NCBI GenBank assembly: GCA_964228555.1
Contig: CAXQZU010000030.1
Coordinates: 1-64,000 of the forward strand
DNA length: 64,000 bases
Direction: 5' to 3'
Source: CAXQZU01 sp964228555
GTDB lineage: Bacteria > Planctomycetota > PLA2 > JAEUHO01
The notes under the pieces are model-generated. The model was given only the letters and a program-made list of their open reading frames with translations, was not told the origin of the DNA and searched no databases. A program made the position numbers and the translations under genes. Positions 45,538-55,122 of the stretch are shown in pieces. Position 1 is the stretch's first letter. Every line of letters begins with the position of its first letter.

Positions 45538-47118
45538 CTAGCGGCGCAGGAAGGTCCCCCGCCCGATGCGGGCCAGTTCCTCCAGGAACCCGCCGTCGGC
45601 CTCGCCCACCGCAATGCAGTGGATGGTCAGGCGCGCGGTGCGGTTCCACTCGGCCACCTGCTCGAGGATGGCCTTGGGGTCCTGCAGCTTGCCGGCGGTC
45701 GGCGTGCCGTCGGTCATGAAGAAGATCGTGTCCACCAGCGGCTCGCCCGTGGACTTCAGGGCGATGCGGAAGGCTGCCTCCAGGGCGTCGTGGATGTTGG
45801 TGCCGCCGATGTGCTCGGCCTCCCGGATCCACTGGGCGGCCTTGCGCCGGGTCTCCTCGCTGGCGACCACCATGCTGGGCTGCCAGCCGATCACGCTGTG
45901 GTTGAACAGCAGCACGTTGAAGCGGTGGCCGTCGTCCATGTTGTGCACCGCACCCTCGGCCTCCTTCTTGGCCAGGTCGATGCGGCGCGGCTCGGGCTTG
46001 CCCTTCTCGTCGGGCTTCTCCATGGACAGCGAGACGTCCAGCACCAGCAGGATGCGGTTGCTGAAGGTACGGATGCCGTAGAAGGTCACGCCCTTGCCCT
46101 GCCCGGCGCCCGGGTCATGCGGCTTGGGGTCGGGCGGCATCTGGAAGCCGTCGCGGGCAGCCTTCCACCACGCCTCCCACGGGTCGCGGTAGGGCCCGTG
46201 CGCCTGTCCCGTGAGGCTGCGCAGGGCGGCGGTGGCATCGCCGCGCAGCCGCCCGATCTCGCTGTCGGGGCGCCCGAGGAAGGCGATCAGGGGCTCGATG
46301 CCCCCCTGCCGGTGCACGCGCTCGAGCGCATGCACGCTGGCCGCGATCAGCTCGAAGGCCGACACGGGCGCCTGCAGCAGCGGCACGGCGGCGTCGGGCA
46401 GGTTGCCGTCGCGCACGCGGGCGAGGTAATCCAGCGCGGCCGCCCGCACGCGCGGCGTGCGGGCCTCGTCGCGCAGCACCGCCAGGGCCCGCGCACGCGG
46501 CAGGTCGCCCTTGGCGCCCGCGAGCGCATCGAAGAAGCGCAGGGCGTCCCCGTCATCGCGCGATCCCAGCCAGCCTGCCTCCAGCAGGTCCAGGCCTGCG
46601 GACAGCTCGGCGGCCTCGAGGTTGCCCAGCAGCGTCGAGGCGGCCACGACGGCGGCGTCCACCAGGGCCTTGGCGGCCAGCAGGCCCGCCTCGAGGTCGC
46701 GCAGGGTGGCCCGCGCCGCGTCCCGCTGGCCGCTGAGCTTGCGCTCGGCCTTGTTGAAGGCCTCGGTGGCCCGCGGCGAGTTGTCGTTCTTCTCCTCGAA
46801 CACCTTCTCGAGGTCGTCGAGGCCCGTGCAGGCCTTCTCGTAGGCCGCCTCGGCCTTGGCTTGCTCGGCCCGCACCTTCTCGACGGCCTGCAGGGCCCGG
46901 CCTGCCCCGTCCACCGCGACCTGCAGGGCCGCGGCATCCTTGCGGCCATGCAGGGGCAGGAACGCGCGCGCACGCTTGGCGGGGTCCTTGTCCTCCAGCG
47001 TGCGCAACACCTGCGCCTTGAGGTCGGCCAGCGAGGCGTCCGGGGCGCCGCCGGCCCGCGGTACCACGAGCAACAGCAGGGCCGACAGGACCAGCAAGGT
47101 GAGGGGGAGCCGTCGCAT
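45538..47118 (-). CDS. Secreted von Willebrand factor A protein
   Basis: This 526-aa protein has a signal peptide (LLVLSALLLLVVPRAGG). A charged, probably coiled-coil region (about residues 75-140, rich in Ala, Glu and Lys) precedes HEAT-like repeats. A C-terminal VWA domain has the MIDAS motif D361-V-S-L-S followed by the FMTDGTPT motif. The layout parallels the protein at 7344-9056. It is probably leaderless (TAGGGT at 47125-47130). Role unknown. Confidence 0.85.
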   Translation of the reverse strand: MRRLPLTLLVLSALLLLVVPRAGGAPDASLADLKAQVLRTLEDKDPAKRARAFLPLHGRKDAAALQVAVDGAGRALQAVEKVRAEQAKAEAAYEKACTGLDDLEKVFEEKNDNSPRATEAFNKAERKLSGQRDAARATLRDLEAGLLAAKALVDAAVVAASTLLGNLEAAELSAGLDLLEAGWLGSRDDGDALRFFDALAGAKGDLPRARALAVLRDEARTPRVRAAALDYLARVRDGNLPDAAVPLLQAPVSAFELIAASVHALERVHRQGGIEPLIAFLGRPDSEIGRLRGDATAALRSLTGQAHGPYRDPWEAWWKAARDGFQMPPDPKPHDPGAGQGKGVTFYGIRTFSNRILLVLDVSLSMEKPDEKGKPEPRRIDLAKKEAEGAVHNMDDGHRFNVLLFNHSVIGWQPSMVVASEETRRKAAQWIREAEHIGGTNIHDALEAAFRIALKSTGEPLVDTIFFMTDGTPTAGKLQDPKAILEQVAEWNRTARLTIHCIAVGEADGGFLEELARIGRGTFLRR

Positions 47119-47124
47119 GCCGCC

Positions 47125-47130
47125 ACCCTA
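47125..47130 (-). promoter_or_regulatory. -10 element TAGGGT of a probable leaderless VWA gene
   Basis: TAGGGT on the minus strand is six bases (GGCGGC) before the ATG at 47118. Confidence 0.5.
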
Positions 47131-47177
47131 CCGCAGGCGCGCCCCGCGCCGGGCTCCCATGGCGCAAGCCGATCCGT

Positions 47178-48269
47178 TCAGGCGCCGGCGGGAGGCTCGG
47201 GGGGTGCAACCGGCGGCAGCGTGAGCGGCCGGGTGAGGGTGCGCTTGGCCCGCACCGCCTTGAGGAACCGCTCTCGCAGGTCCTCGAAGGCCACGCGCGG
47301 CTCCTCGCCGGGCCGCAGCGGGACCTGGCCGCCCGCGTAGGCCTCGTGGCCCCCACCCTGCCCCAGCGCGATGTCGCGGGCCACGGCACCCGCATCCACG
47401 CCGTCGGCCAGCAGGGCCCGCAACGAGAAGCTGAGCACGCCCCGGTGCTCGCCGGCGGCCAGCACCCAGCGAGTGCCCTCGAGGCGGAACAGCAGGTCTG
47501 CGATCTCGGCCACCGCGTCGCCGTAGGCCACGGCACCCACCCACGTGGTCACGGTGAAGTCCGTCACCTGCGCATGGCGCAGGCCGTTCTCCAGCACCTG
47601 GAAGTACTCCTGCGTGACGCGCGCACGCTGGATGCGGCCCAGGATGCGCTTGTCGGCCAGCGCGTGCACGCGCTCGTAGACCGCCTCGTCCTTGGGCCCG
47701 CAGCCGCGCACGAGGCCCTGCGTGTCGGTGTCGATGCCATAGCTGAGGGCGGTGGCCACCCGCTCGTCCACGGGCACCCCGTTGTCCAGCATCAGGGCCC
47801 CCACCATGGTGCTGGTCGCGCCGTACGAGGGGTCCACCATGAGGAAGCGCACGCCGGGCACCTGCGTGCGCACGGGGTGGTGGTCGATGACCACCTGGGG
47901 GACCACGCCGGCGGGCAGGCGGCAGGTTCCCGACCCGGGATGCGTGTCCACGACCAGCACGAGGTCGTGCTGCGCGTAGTCGATCTTGTAGGCGGGCACG
48001 ATCTGGATCTTGAGCCAGCGCAGCATCGCGCGGTTCTCGGCCCGGCCCACGCCGCCCGTGTAGGCCATCACCGCCTCCACGCCCAGAGCCCGCTTCAGCA
48101 GGGCCTGCACCGCCAGCCCGCTGGCCAGGGCGTCCGGGTCGGGGTTGTGCTGCAGGTGCACCAGCGGGCGACGGCAGGTGCGCGCCAGGTCCAGCAGCGT
48201 ACGCAGTGCATGCGCGCTGGCCTGCGCCACCGTCAGCAGCTCGCTCGAGGTGCCCTCGGGGGGGTACAC
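47178..48269 (-). CDS. DHH-family phosphoesterase
   Basis: This 363-aa protein has the metal-site motifs HNPDPDALASG (42-47), VVDTHP with Asp108 and VIDHH (129-131). It continues with a DHHA1-type substrate domain (GQGGGHEAYAGGQV). Relatives degrade nanoRNA or cyclic dinucleotides (NrnA-like). The start is GTG at 48269, 15 bases after pepA, so both are probably in one operon. The exact substrate cannot be read from sequence. Confidence 0.9.
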   Translation of the reverse strand: MYPPEGTSSELLTVAQASAHALRTLLDLARTCRRPLVHLQHNPDPDALASGLAVQALLKRALGVEAVMAYTGGVGRAENRAMLRWLKIQIVPAYKIDYAQHDLVLVVDTHPGSGTCRLPAGVVPQVVIDHHPVRTQVPGVRFLMVDPSYGATSTMVGALMLDNGVPVDERVATALSYGIDTDTQGLVRGCGPKDEAVYERVHALADKRILGRIQRARVTQEYFQVLENGLRHAQVTDFTVTTWVGAVAYGDAVAEIADLLFRLEGTRWVLAAGEHRGVLSFSLRALLADGVDAGAVARDIALGQGGGHEAYAGGQVPLRPGEEPRVAFEDLRERFLKAVRAKRTLTRPLTLPPVAPPEPPAGA

Positions 48270-48284
48270 GGGGGACCGCGCGGC

Positions 48285-49790
48285 CTAGCGGCCTCGCGCC
48301 CAGCCGCGCACGGCCTCGACCAGCAGGCGCACGCCGTAGCCCGTCGCGCCCTTGCGGTAGAGGCCGGCGTCGCGCTCGGTCCACGCAAGGCCGGCGATGT
48401 CCAGGTGGGCCCAGGGCAGGCCGTCGACGAACTTCTCGAGGAACGCCGCGCCGGTCTGCACGCCCCCGCCGGGGCCGCCCAGGTTGCTCACGTCGGCGAA
48501 CACGCTCTCGATCTGGCTGCGGTAGCCGTCGTTGAGCGGCAGGCGCCAGAGCGGGTCGCCGCTGGCCTCCGAGGCAGCCAGCAGGCGACCGCACACGTCG
48601 TCGTGGCCCAGCACCGCGGCGTACTGGTCGCCCAGCGCCACCACGCACGCACCGGTCAGCGTGGCGATGTCCACGAGGGCCTGGGGGCGCGGCGTGAGGT
48701 GCTTGGCCGCGTAGGCCAGCGCGTCGGCCAGGATCAGGCGGCCCTCCGCATCGGTGTTCTTCACCTCGATGGTCACGCCGTTCATGGCCTTGAGGATGTC
48801 GCCCGGCTTGTAGGCGTTGCCGTCGGGCATGTTCTCCACCAGCGGCACGAGGCCGCTGACACGCACGGCGGGCTTGAGGCGGGCGATGGCGAGCATCGCC
48901 CCCAGCACGGCGCCGCCGCCGCACATGTCAAACTTCATGTCCTCCATCTTCGCGGCCGGCTTGATCGAGATGCCGCCCGTGTCGAAGGTGATGCCCTTGC
49001 CCACCAGCGCCACGGCGGGCGCCTTGGGCCTGCCTGCGGGCACGTAGGTGAGCACCACGAGGCGCGGGGCCTGCGCACTGCCGCGCGCCACGCCCAGCAG
49101 CGAGCCCATGCCCAGGCGCTCCATCTCGTCCTTCTCGAGGATGGTGCACTGCAGGCCCTCGGCGCGCGCCATCTCCTGCGCCCGGTCCCCGATCCAGCGC
49201 GGCGTGGCCACGTTGGGGGGCTCGTTGCCCAGGTCGCGCGTGAAGCACACGGCCTCGCCCAGGGCGCGGCCCTCGGAGAGGCCCCGGCGCGCCGCCCCCG
49301 CCTCGCGGGCCGAGACCAGCAGGGCGACGGCCTCGACGGCCACCTTGCTCTTCTGGGTGCGGTACCCCTCCCAGCGGTAGAGCGACATGCAGGCCGCCTC
49401 GCCCAGCGCGCGGCCGGCGCGCTCGGCGCTGGTGCCGCGCGGCAGGCCCTTGGCGAAGGCCACCGCCACGCGCCTTGCACCGTGATCGCCCGCCACGCGC
49501 AAGCCGGCAGCCATCGCACGCTTCAGGCCCTCTGCGCCGGCCTTCGAGGGATCGCCGAGCCCGACAAGGACCAGCGTGCCCACCCCCGCGCCACGCGCGC
49601 CGACCACGGCACGGGCCTGGCCCGCACCGGCCTCGAACAGCTTGCGCGCCACCAGCGCCGCCACCGGCGCGGCGTAGGCCGTGCCCAGCGCGCCGGCTGC
49701 GCGCGCGATGGGGTCGCCCTTCGCGCACAGCAGGACCAGGGCCTCGGCTCCGGCCTTGCGGGCCGGGCGGGTGTCGATGCGGATCTCCAT
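48285..49790 (-). CDS. pepA: Leucyl aminopeptidase (M17)
   Basis: This 501-aa two-metal enzyme removes N-terminal amino acids from peptides. VGKGITFDTGGISIKP, the DMCGGGAVLGAM segment and the hallmark NTDAEGRLILADAL are present. AGGAGG lies at 49797-49802: it touches the first in-frame ATG (49796) but is six bases before the second (49790), so the start at 49790 is preferred. Some M17 proteins also bind DNA at Xer sites, but nothing here shows that. It is upstream of the DHH gene. Confidence 0.95.
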   Translation of the reverse strand: MEIRIDTRPARKAGAEALVLLCAKGDPIARAAGALGTAYAAPVAALVARKLFEAGAGQARAVVGARGAGVGTLVLVGLGDPSKAGAEGLKRAMAAGLRVAGDHGARRVAVAFAKGLPRGTSAERAGRALGEAACMSLYRWEGYRTQKSKVAVEAVALLVSAREAGAARRGLSEGRALGEAVCFTRDLGNEPPNVATPRWIGDRAQEMARAEGLQCTILEKDEMERLGMGSLLGVARGSAQAPRLVVLTYVPAGRPKAPAVALVGKGITFDTGGISIKPAAKMEDMKFDMCGGGAVLGAMLAIARLKPAVRVSGLVPLVENMPDGNAYKPGDILKAMNGVTIEVKNTDAEGRLILADALAYAAKHLTPRPQALVDIATLTGACVVALGDQYAAVLGHDDVCGRLLAASEASGDPLWRLPLNDGYRSQIESVFADVSNLGGPGGGVQTGAAFLEKFVDGLPWAHLDIAGLAWTERDAGLYRKGATGYGVRLLVEAVRGWARGR

Positions 49791-49812
49791 GGCCATCCTC
49801 CTCGGGGGGTTC

Positions 49813-50070
49813 CTAGCGTCGCTTCTCGTAGCCCAGGTCGCGCAGGATCTGGAGCAGCTCGCTCCAGGCGGGGAAGGCGCGACCCGTACGGTCCTTGAAC
49901 GCGTTCACGGCCCGGATCAGCTCGGCCACCTCGGGCGCGAGGTCGTAGCCGTTCATGTTGCGCCGCGTGCGGCGAGCCGGTGCAGCATCGCCTGCCGGCG
50001 CCGTGGCCCGGCGCGCAGGGCGCCCCGCCGGCCTGTCAGCCGGGGCCGGGGAGGGCGCGCGAGCGGGCAT
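49813..50070 (-). CDS. Small protein with conserved C-terminal helix region (85 aa)
   Basis: The last 47 residues contain APEVAELIRAVNAFKDRTGRAFPAWSELLQIL and a basic end (YEKRR), which look like a real small helical protein. An Arg/Pro/Ala-rich N-terminal segment precedes it. A TACGCT lies eight bases before the ATG at 50070, favouring the longer form. An internal ATG at 49956 would give only the 47-aa core. Function unknown. Confidence 0.6.
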   Translation of the reverse strand: MPARAPSPAPADRPAGRPARRATAPAGDAAPARRTRRNMNGYDLAPEVAELIRAVNAFKDRTGRAFPAWSELLQILRDLGYEKRR

Positions 50071-50078
50071 GGGCTGCC

Positions 50079-50084
50079 AGCGTA
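50079..50084 (-). promoter_or_regulatory. Candidate -10 element TACGCT
   Basis: TACGCT on the minus strand ends eight bases before the ATG at 50070, which would give a leaderless or nearly leaderless transcript. Confidence 0.35.
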
Positions 50085-50146
50085 CGGGCCCGGTGCCCGC
50101 CCGCCAGCGTGGCGGCGAGGGTGCCTCCGGAGGACCGCGGGGCGGC

Positions 50147-52144
50147 CTAGCGCCCGCCCAGCACCACCTCCAGCGCGTGCCGCTCGCCGTCGGCCAGCAC
50201 CAGCTCGGCCTCGAAGGTGCGGTCCTGCGGGTCGCGGGCACGGACGCGCACCCGCCCCGGCCTGACGCGGATGTCGCCTCGCAGAACCAGCACGGGCTTG
50301 GGGGGCTCGTCCCCCTCGCCCACCTCCAGCGCGATGGGCACCTGCAGCATGCGCCCGGCCGCGTCGCGCACGCTGCCCACGCTCAGCCGAGCCGGTCGCT
50401 GGATCACGATGGGGCCCACGCGCGCGAGGCCCCCGTCGCGCACCTCGAAGGGCTCGCTGCTGGAGGGGAGGAAGCCCTCGGCCGACACCTCCAGCACGTA
50501 GCGCCCGGCAGGCAGGCCTTCCGCGGTCATCACGCCCGCGCGCGAGACCATGTCCTCCACCGGCGAGGGCTCCTCGCCCTCGGCGAGGCGGCGCAGGCTG
50601 CCGGTCACCGGGTCCACGATGCGCCCCTGCGCGTCGCTGGCCCGGGCCTCGATCGCGCCGCCCCCTCCGCACTCGAACTGCACCCGAGCCACGCTGCGCG
50701 GCTCCACCGTGAACACCACCGGCTGCGCGGCACGGCTGCCCGCCCTGAGCGTTCCGCGGTAGGTGCCGGGGTCCACCTTCTCGAGCAGGAAGGTGTCGTC
50801 GGGCGTGAGCATGGCCTCCACCGTCGCCCGCGCCCCGACCGGCCGGCCCGCCTCCATCGGCTCCAGCACCAGGCGCACGCGGCCCCCCGGCGGGCGCTCG
50901 TCCAGCCCGCGCACGGTCCCGAGGATGCCGCCGCGGCTGCGCACGACCCACAGCAGGTTGCGCGTGTCTGCAGGCACCTGCCCCTGGAACTCGTGCCCGA
51001 AGGATGCATGGTGCAGGTCGGCCATGAACGGCGCGTGGCTCAGGCCCGCCACGCGGAAGGAGCCGTCGGTGTCCGTGATGGCCATGCGGGGCTTGCTGTC
51101 GTAGTACGGGTGCTTCTTGTACGAGGGGATGCTGCGCACCGAGATGACGACGCCCGCGATGGGCGTCTGGGCGCGGTCGTCCCCCACCACCCGGCCGGCG
51201 ATCCAGTGGCCCTCGCGCAGGGCGTAGGTGCGCTCCAGCACCTCCCCCGGCCGCAGCACGGGCCGCTGCACGAAGCCCTTGTCGTCCTCGTCGAAGTCCG
51301 TCCACATGTAGTCGGGGTGGGTGATCACCACCTCCAGCTGCACGCTGTCGTCCACCGGGCCCACGTGGAAGGTGCCGTCGGGCTTCGTGGCCATGCGCAG
51401 GGCCACCTGGTCGGTGGGCTCGATGCCGTAGACGCGCGGCCCCACCACGCGGCCGATGAAGTCGCCCAGCGTGGCCGCGGCCGACAGGCGACGCACCTCG
51501 CCGGGCACCGCCATCACGGGCTTGCCCGGCTCGGGGGCGAGGGCCCGGGGCGCCGGCTGCTGCAGGTAGACCTCGACCAGCGCACCCGCCACGGGCTGCC
51601 CGCGCGGGTCCACGACGGTGCCCTTGAGCCGGCCCCCGGCCTGCAGCACCACGCGCACCTCGTCCTTGGGCGAGGCCGTGAAGGTGTAGGCGGGTGCGTG
51701 CTCCTCCGTCCACGCCACCACCACCCGCACCTCGTCGCGCGGCGTGCCGGCGGTGACCTCGAAGCGGCCGCCGGGGCCCGAGCGCGTCTCGCCCGAGACG
51801 TGGTAGTCGCCGATGCGCACCACGCGCGCCGGGTCGAAGTCCGACCCGTCGGGACGGAAGCGCGGCACGCTGACTCCCGTGCCGCTCTCGTAGCGCACCA
51901 GCAGCACGCGCGCGCCCTCGATGGGACGGCCGGCGCTGTCCACCACGATCCCCCAGTAGGTGCCCCCGGTGGGCGCATCGGGCCCGGAGGCCGTCAGCGG
52001 CGCGCTGGCGTCCGTGCCCGGCGCCGGGCGGCGGTCGGGGGCCTCGAGCACCACCAGCGGGACCTCGGGGCGGGCCAGGCGCAACACGAGGGCCACCGCG
52101 GCCACGGCCAGGGCGAGCAGGGCGATCCAGCCAGCAAGGCGCAT
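50147..52144 (-). CDS. Exported protein with carboxypeptidase-regulatory-like repeats
   Basis: This 665-aa protein has a signal anchor (GWIALLALAVAAVALVLRLA). At least four beta-sandwich repeats of the carboxypeptidase-regulatory type follow, with motifs such as YWGIVVDSAGRPIEGARVLL, LKGTVVDPRGQPVAGALVEV and IAGRVVGDDRAQTPIAGVVI. Such domains often sit in cell-surface proteins of planctomycetes and related groups. No catalytic site is visible. A TAGCAT at 52172-52177 may be its -10 element. Confidence 0.82.
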   Translation of the reverse strand: MRLAGWIALLALAVAAVALVLRLARPEVPLVVLEAPDRRPAPGTDASAPLTASGPDAPTGGTYWGIVVDSAGRPIEGARVLLVRYESGTGVSVPRFRPDGSDFDPARVVRIGDYHVSGETRSGPGGRFEVTAGTPRDEVRVVVAWTEEHAPAYTFTASPKDEVRVVLQAGGRLKGTVVDPRGQPVAGALVEVYLQQPAPRALAPEPGKPVMAVPGEVRRLSAAATLGDFIGRVVGPRVYGIEPTDQVALRMATKPDGTFHVGPVDDSVQLEVVITHPDYMWTDFDEDDKGFVQRPVLRPGEVLERTYALREGHWIAGRVVGDDRAQTPIAGVVISVRSIPSYKKHPYYDSKPRMAITDTDGSFRVAGLSHAPFMADLHHASFGHEFQGQVPADTRNLLWVVRSRGGILGTVRGLDERPPGGRVRLVLEPMEAGRPVGARATVEAMLTPDDTFLLEKVDPGTYRGTLRAGSRAAQPVVFTVEPRSVARVQFECGGGGAIEARASDAQGRIVDPVTGSLRRLAEGEEPSPVEDMVSRAGVMTAEGLPAGRYVLEVSAEGFLPSSSEPFEVRDGGLARVGPIVIQRPARLSVGSVRDAAGRMLQVPIALEVGEGDEPPKPVLVLRGDIRVRPGRVRVRARDPQDRTFEAELVLADGERHALEVVLGGR

Positions 52145-52219
52145 GCGGGGCAGGGTCCTCGGGTGCTGCCCATGCTAGCGCCCGGCCCGCGGGACGCCGG
52201 GACGCCCCCGCGAGCGCCC

Positions 52220-52585
52220 TCAGGGGGTCGGCAGGCGCACGCTGGCCACGTCGAAGGGGCCGCTGGGCTCGGTGCGGTAGCTGTCCTCCTCCTCGTGGTG
52301 CGAGGAGAACTCGATGATCTGGCTGTCCTCGAGGCCCGAGAAGCGGTGCAGCAGCCGCTGCGGGATATGCACGTGGTCCCCGGGCAGCATCACGCGCGCA
52401 CCTTGCTCGGTCTCGAGCAGCACCTTGCCCTTGATGACGTAGAAGACCTCGTCCTTCACCTTGTGGTAGTGCATGGAGCAGCGGAAGCCCTTCTTCAGCA
52501 CCAGCAGCTTGCCGCAGTACTCCTTGTTGACGATCCAGTGCTCCTCGCCCCAGACCTTCGGGTAGACCGGCGTCGGCGTCGTCAT
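52220..52585 (-). CDS. Cupin-domain protein
   Basis: This 121-aa single-cupin protein has KKGFRCSMHYHKVKDEVFYV with His39, His41 and Glu46, and HIPQRLLHRFSG with His80, a typical metal-binding set. It resembles the cupin part of mannose-6-phosphate isomerase-type proteins. Its role is open: it could be an isomerase, a sugar-binding domain or a small regulator. It follows ddl by 56 bases. Confidence 0.85.
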   Translation of the reverse strand: MTTPTPVYPKVWGEEHWIVNKEYCGKLLVLKKGFRCSMHYHKVKDEVFYVIKGKVLLETEQGARVMLPGDHVHIPQRLLHRFSGLEDSQIIEFSSHHEEEDSYRTEPSGPFDVASVRLPTP

Positions 52586-52641
52586 GCCCTGATCCTCGCA
52601 CCGGCCCGGGGCGCGTCCACAACCAGCACGCGATCGGGCCC

Positions 52642-53700
52642 CTAGGCCCGCGCCGCGGTGCGCAGCAGCCCCTCCACGAGCGCCGGGAAGGCCATGCCCG
52701 TGGCCGCGGCCGCACGGGGGACGAGGCTGCGCGCCGTCATGCCCGGCATCGTGTTGGTCTCCAGCACCTGCAGCCGGCCGTCGGCGCCCAGCATCAGGTC
52801 GGTGCGCGAGATCGCGCGCAGGCCCAGCAGCGCGTGCACCCGCAGCGCGATGGACTGCGCCTCGCGAGCCACCTCCGGCTCCAGCGGTGCCGGGCACAGC
52901 TCCTCCGCGCCGTCCTGGCCGTACTTCTCGGCGTAGTCGAAATGCTGGCTGCGCCGCGGCCGGATCTCGATCACCGGCAGCGCCACCGGGGCCTCGCCCT
53001 CGCGCAGTCCCAGCACCGCCACGGTCAGCTCGCGCCCGGGCACGTAGGCCTCGACCAGCAGGCGCTCGGCCTTGGGGCCCAGCTCGGCCAGCGCGTTGGT
53101 CACCTGCGCGGCGTCCGCGCAGACGCGCACCTCCAGCGTGGAGCCGCCCAGCGGGTCCTTCACCACCAGCGGCAGCCCGAAGGAGGCCACGAGCCGGTCG
53201 GAGAGCGCGGCCAGCCCGCGCAAGGACTCGGGCGGCACCACCTCGAAGCGCGGCGTGGCGATGCCGTGGAAGCCCAGCACCTCCTTGGTGCGGATCTTGT
53301 CGGCGGCGCCGGCGCTGCCGCGCGCGTCGCTGCCCACGAACGGCAGCCCTGCGGCCTCGAGGCAGGCCTGCAGCGTCCCGTCCTCGCCGAAGCGTCCGTG
53401 CAGGATGGGCAGCACGGCCTCGATGCGCAGGCTGCGCAGGTGCACGAGGGCCTCGCAGGTGCCCTCGAAGGAGCGCCAGCCCGCACCGGCGTGCGGGTCG
53501 AAGCCGCCCTCGCTGCCAGCCCACGGCTTGCTCGCGACCTGCCAGGCTCCCGTGCGCTGGATCACCACCGGCCAGACGTCGAAGCGGCGCAGGTCCAGTG
53601 CGTCCACTACGTTCTTGCCGCCCTGCAGCGACACGTCGTGCTCGCTGCTGGGCCCCCCCATCAGCACAGCAACCTGCATCCGGCTGGACCCGCGCGCCAT
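52642..53700 (-). CDS. ddl: D-alanine-D-alanine ligase
   Basis: This 352-aa ATP-grasp enzyme makes the D-Ala-D-Ala end of peptidoglycan. VLMGGPSSEHDVSL, ILHGRFGEDGTLQ, LVVKDPLGGSTLEV and the C-terminal LETNTMPGMTARSLV are signatures. The ATG at 53700 has CAGGAG eight bases before it, better than the internal ATG at 53679. It has a TAGGAT promoter and lies downstream of the fatty-acid operon. Confidence 0.96.
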   Translation of the reverse strand: MARGSSRMQVAVLMGGPSSEHDVSLQGGKNVVDALDLRRFDVWPVVIQRTGAWQVASKPWAGSEGGFDPHAGAGWRSFEGTCEALVHLRSLRIEAVLPILHGRFGEDGTLQACLEAAGLPFVGSDARGSAGAADKIRTKEVLGFHGIATPRFEVVPPESLRGLAALSDRLVASFGLPLVVKDPLGGSTLEVRVCADAAQVTNALAELGPKAERLLVEAYVPGRELTVAVLGLREGEAPVALPVIEIRPRRSQHFDYAEKYGQDGAEELCPAPLEPEVAREAQSIALRVHALLGLRAISRTDLMLGADGRLQVLETNTMPGMTARSLVPRAAAATGMAFPALVEGLLRTAARA

Positions 53701-53725
53701 CTGCGTGCTCCTGGGACGGCGGCCC

Positions 53726-53731
53726 ATCCTA
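53726..53731 (-). promoter_or_regulatory. Candidate -10 element TAGGAT of ddl
   Basis: TAGGAT on the minus strand lies 25 bases before the ddl start. The leader contains CAGGAG. Confidence 0.45.
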
Positions 53732-53813
53732 CGGGCTCGCCGCAGCCCTGCAGCACCTCGCGTGGCCAAGGCGGACGGCGGTGCCCGCCGCGCGCGTGCG
53801 GGCCGTGACGCCC

Positions 53814-55112
53814 CTACTGCGCGTCCAGCACGAGCGGCTCCAGCGCAGGCGGCTCGCCCACCGGGAGTCCCCGCTCGGCGTGCCAGCGCCGCACCTCGGC
53901 CTCGACCAGCGCGCGGGCCGTCTCGGGGCTGTCGGCGCCGCTGGCGTTCTTGACCGGCGCGAACTCCCGGGCCCGGTCCACCTCCTGCACCTCGGCGCGG
54001 CCGGCATGCGGGAACACGTCGAACAGGAAGCGCTCGCACTTGACCGCCTCCAGCGTCCGGGCGGCGCCCGTGGCCGGGTCCAGCGCCGTGACCCGCTTGC
54101 GTGCCGGGTGAAGGGGCAGGAAGGCGGGGTCCCCCAGCGGCAGGGAGCGCAGCCAGCAGAGGTCCAGGGCGTGGAGGGCGATGCTGCCCATGGCCAGCTC
54201 GGAGGCGGCCGGCAGGCCTTCCAGCTCGGTGTACTCGACCACGCGCAGGCGCCCGGCGAGGTCACGCGCGAACATGCCCACCCGCTCCTGCGGGGAGGCC
54301 CGGCGCACGGCCTTGCCCAGCACCTGCAGCGAGCGCTCCCGCATCCAGCCCAGCATCACCGGGTCCAGCGGGCGCGCGAGCGGATTGTCCACCTGGAAGG
54401 TCGTCAGCACCTGCACGCCCTGCGCCTGCAGCCGCGCCAGCGTGCCCGCTGCCTCCAGCGCGCCCAGCGCGCCCCCATGGCCGTCGGGCGCCCGCAGCAG
54501 GCGGCCGGGCGCCTCCAGCAGCGCCACCCCGGACCCATCCAGCACGGGCAGCGTGCGCTGCACCACGATCTCCACCTGCTGCGCCTGCAGCCCGAAGCGC
54601 GTCGGGTCGCGCAAGGCGGTGCGGGTCTCGTCATCCGTGGCCGGGCTGGTGAGCACCACGAGGGGCACGGGCCAGCCCACCTCCCGGCTGGCTCGCGCCA
54701 CCCGCTCGGCCAGCACGGCGTAGAGCGTGCGATCGGGCCGGGGCCCCAGCACGAAGGTGCCCTTGGCGCCGGGGTGCCCCAGCCGGGTGCCCTGCCCGCC
54801 CGCCAGCATCACGGTGGCCACGCGCCCCTGCGCCAGCCACTCGCGGCCCAGCCCGGCCAGCCGCGGCCTGAGGCCGCCGACGGCCTGCTGCCGCCGCAGG
54901 GTCAGGCAGGCCGGGGGACGCAGCTCCGGCGGGGCGGCAGGAGCCCCTGCGAGCACGGCCTGCCGCAAGGCCTCCCACGGTTCCTGCCCCGCCTCCTCCA
55001 GCAGGGCCCGCGCGGCCGCCGGCGGCAGCGAGGCCGCATGGTCGAGCAAGCCCTGCTGGCCCGCGGCGGCCAGCCGGCTGCGCAGGGCGGCCTCCACCTC
55101 GAGGGGCGCCAC
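53814..55112 (-). CDS. UTP-sugar-1-phosphate uridylyltransferase-like protein
   Basis: This 432-aa protein belongs to the UDP-N-acetylglucosamine/UDP-glucose pyrophosphorylase group: MLAGGQGTRLGHPGAKGTF, PDGHGGALGALEAAG, TFQVDNPLARP and EFAPVKNASG. It would make a UDP-sugar from UTP and a sugar 1-phosphate; which sugar is not clear, though UDP-GlcNAc would fit cell-wall synthesis beside ddl. The GTG start lies 10 bases after fabF. Confidence 0.88.
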   Translation of the reverse strand: MAPLEVEAALRSRLAAAGQQGLLDHAASLPPAAARALLEEAGQEPWEALRQAVLAGAPAAPPELRPPACLTLRRQQAVGGLRPRLAGLGREWLAQGRVATVMLAGGQGTRLGHPGAKGTFVLGPRPDRTLYAVLAERVARASREVGWPVPLVVLTSPATDDETRTALRDPTRFGLQAQQVEIVVQRTLPVLDGSGVALLEAPGRLLRAPDGHGGALGALEAAGTLARLQAQGVQVLTTFQVDNPLARPLDPVMLGWMRERSLQVLGKAVRRASPQERVGMFARDLAGRLRVVEYTELEGLPAASELAMGSIALHALDLCWLRSLPLGDPAFLPLHPARKRVTALDPATGAARTLEAVKCERFLFDVFPHAGRAEVQEVDRAREFAPVKNASGADSPETARALVEAEVRRWHAERGLPVGEPPALEPLVLDAQ

Positions 55113-55122
55113 CGACGTGGCG

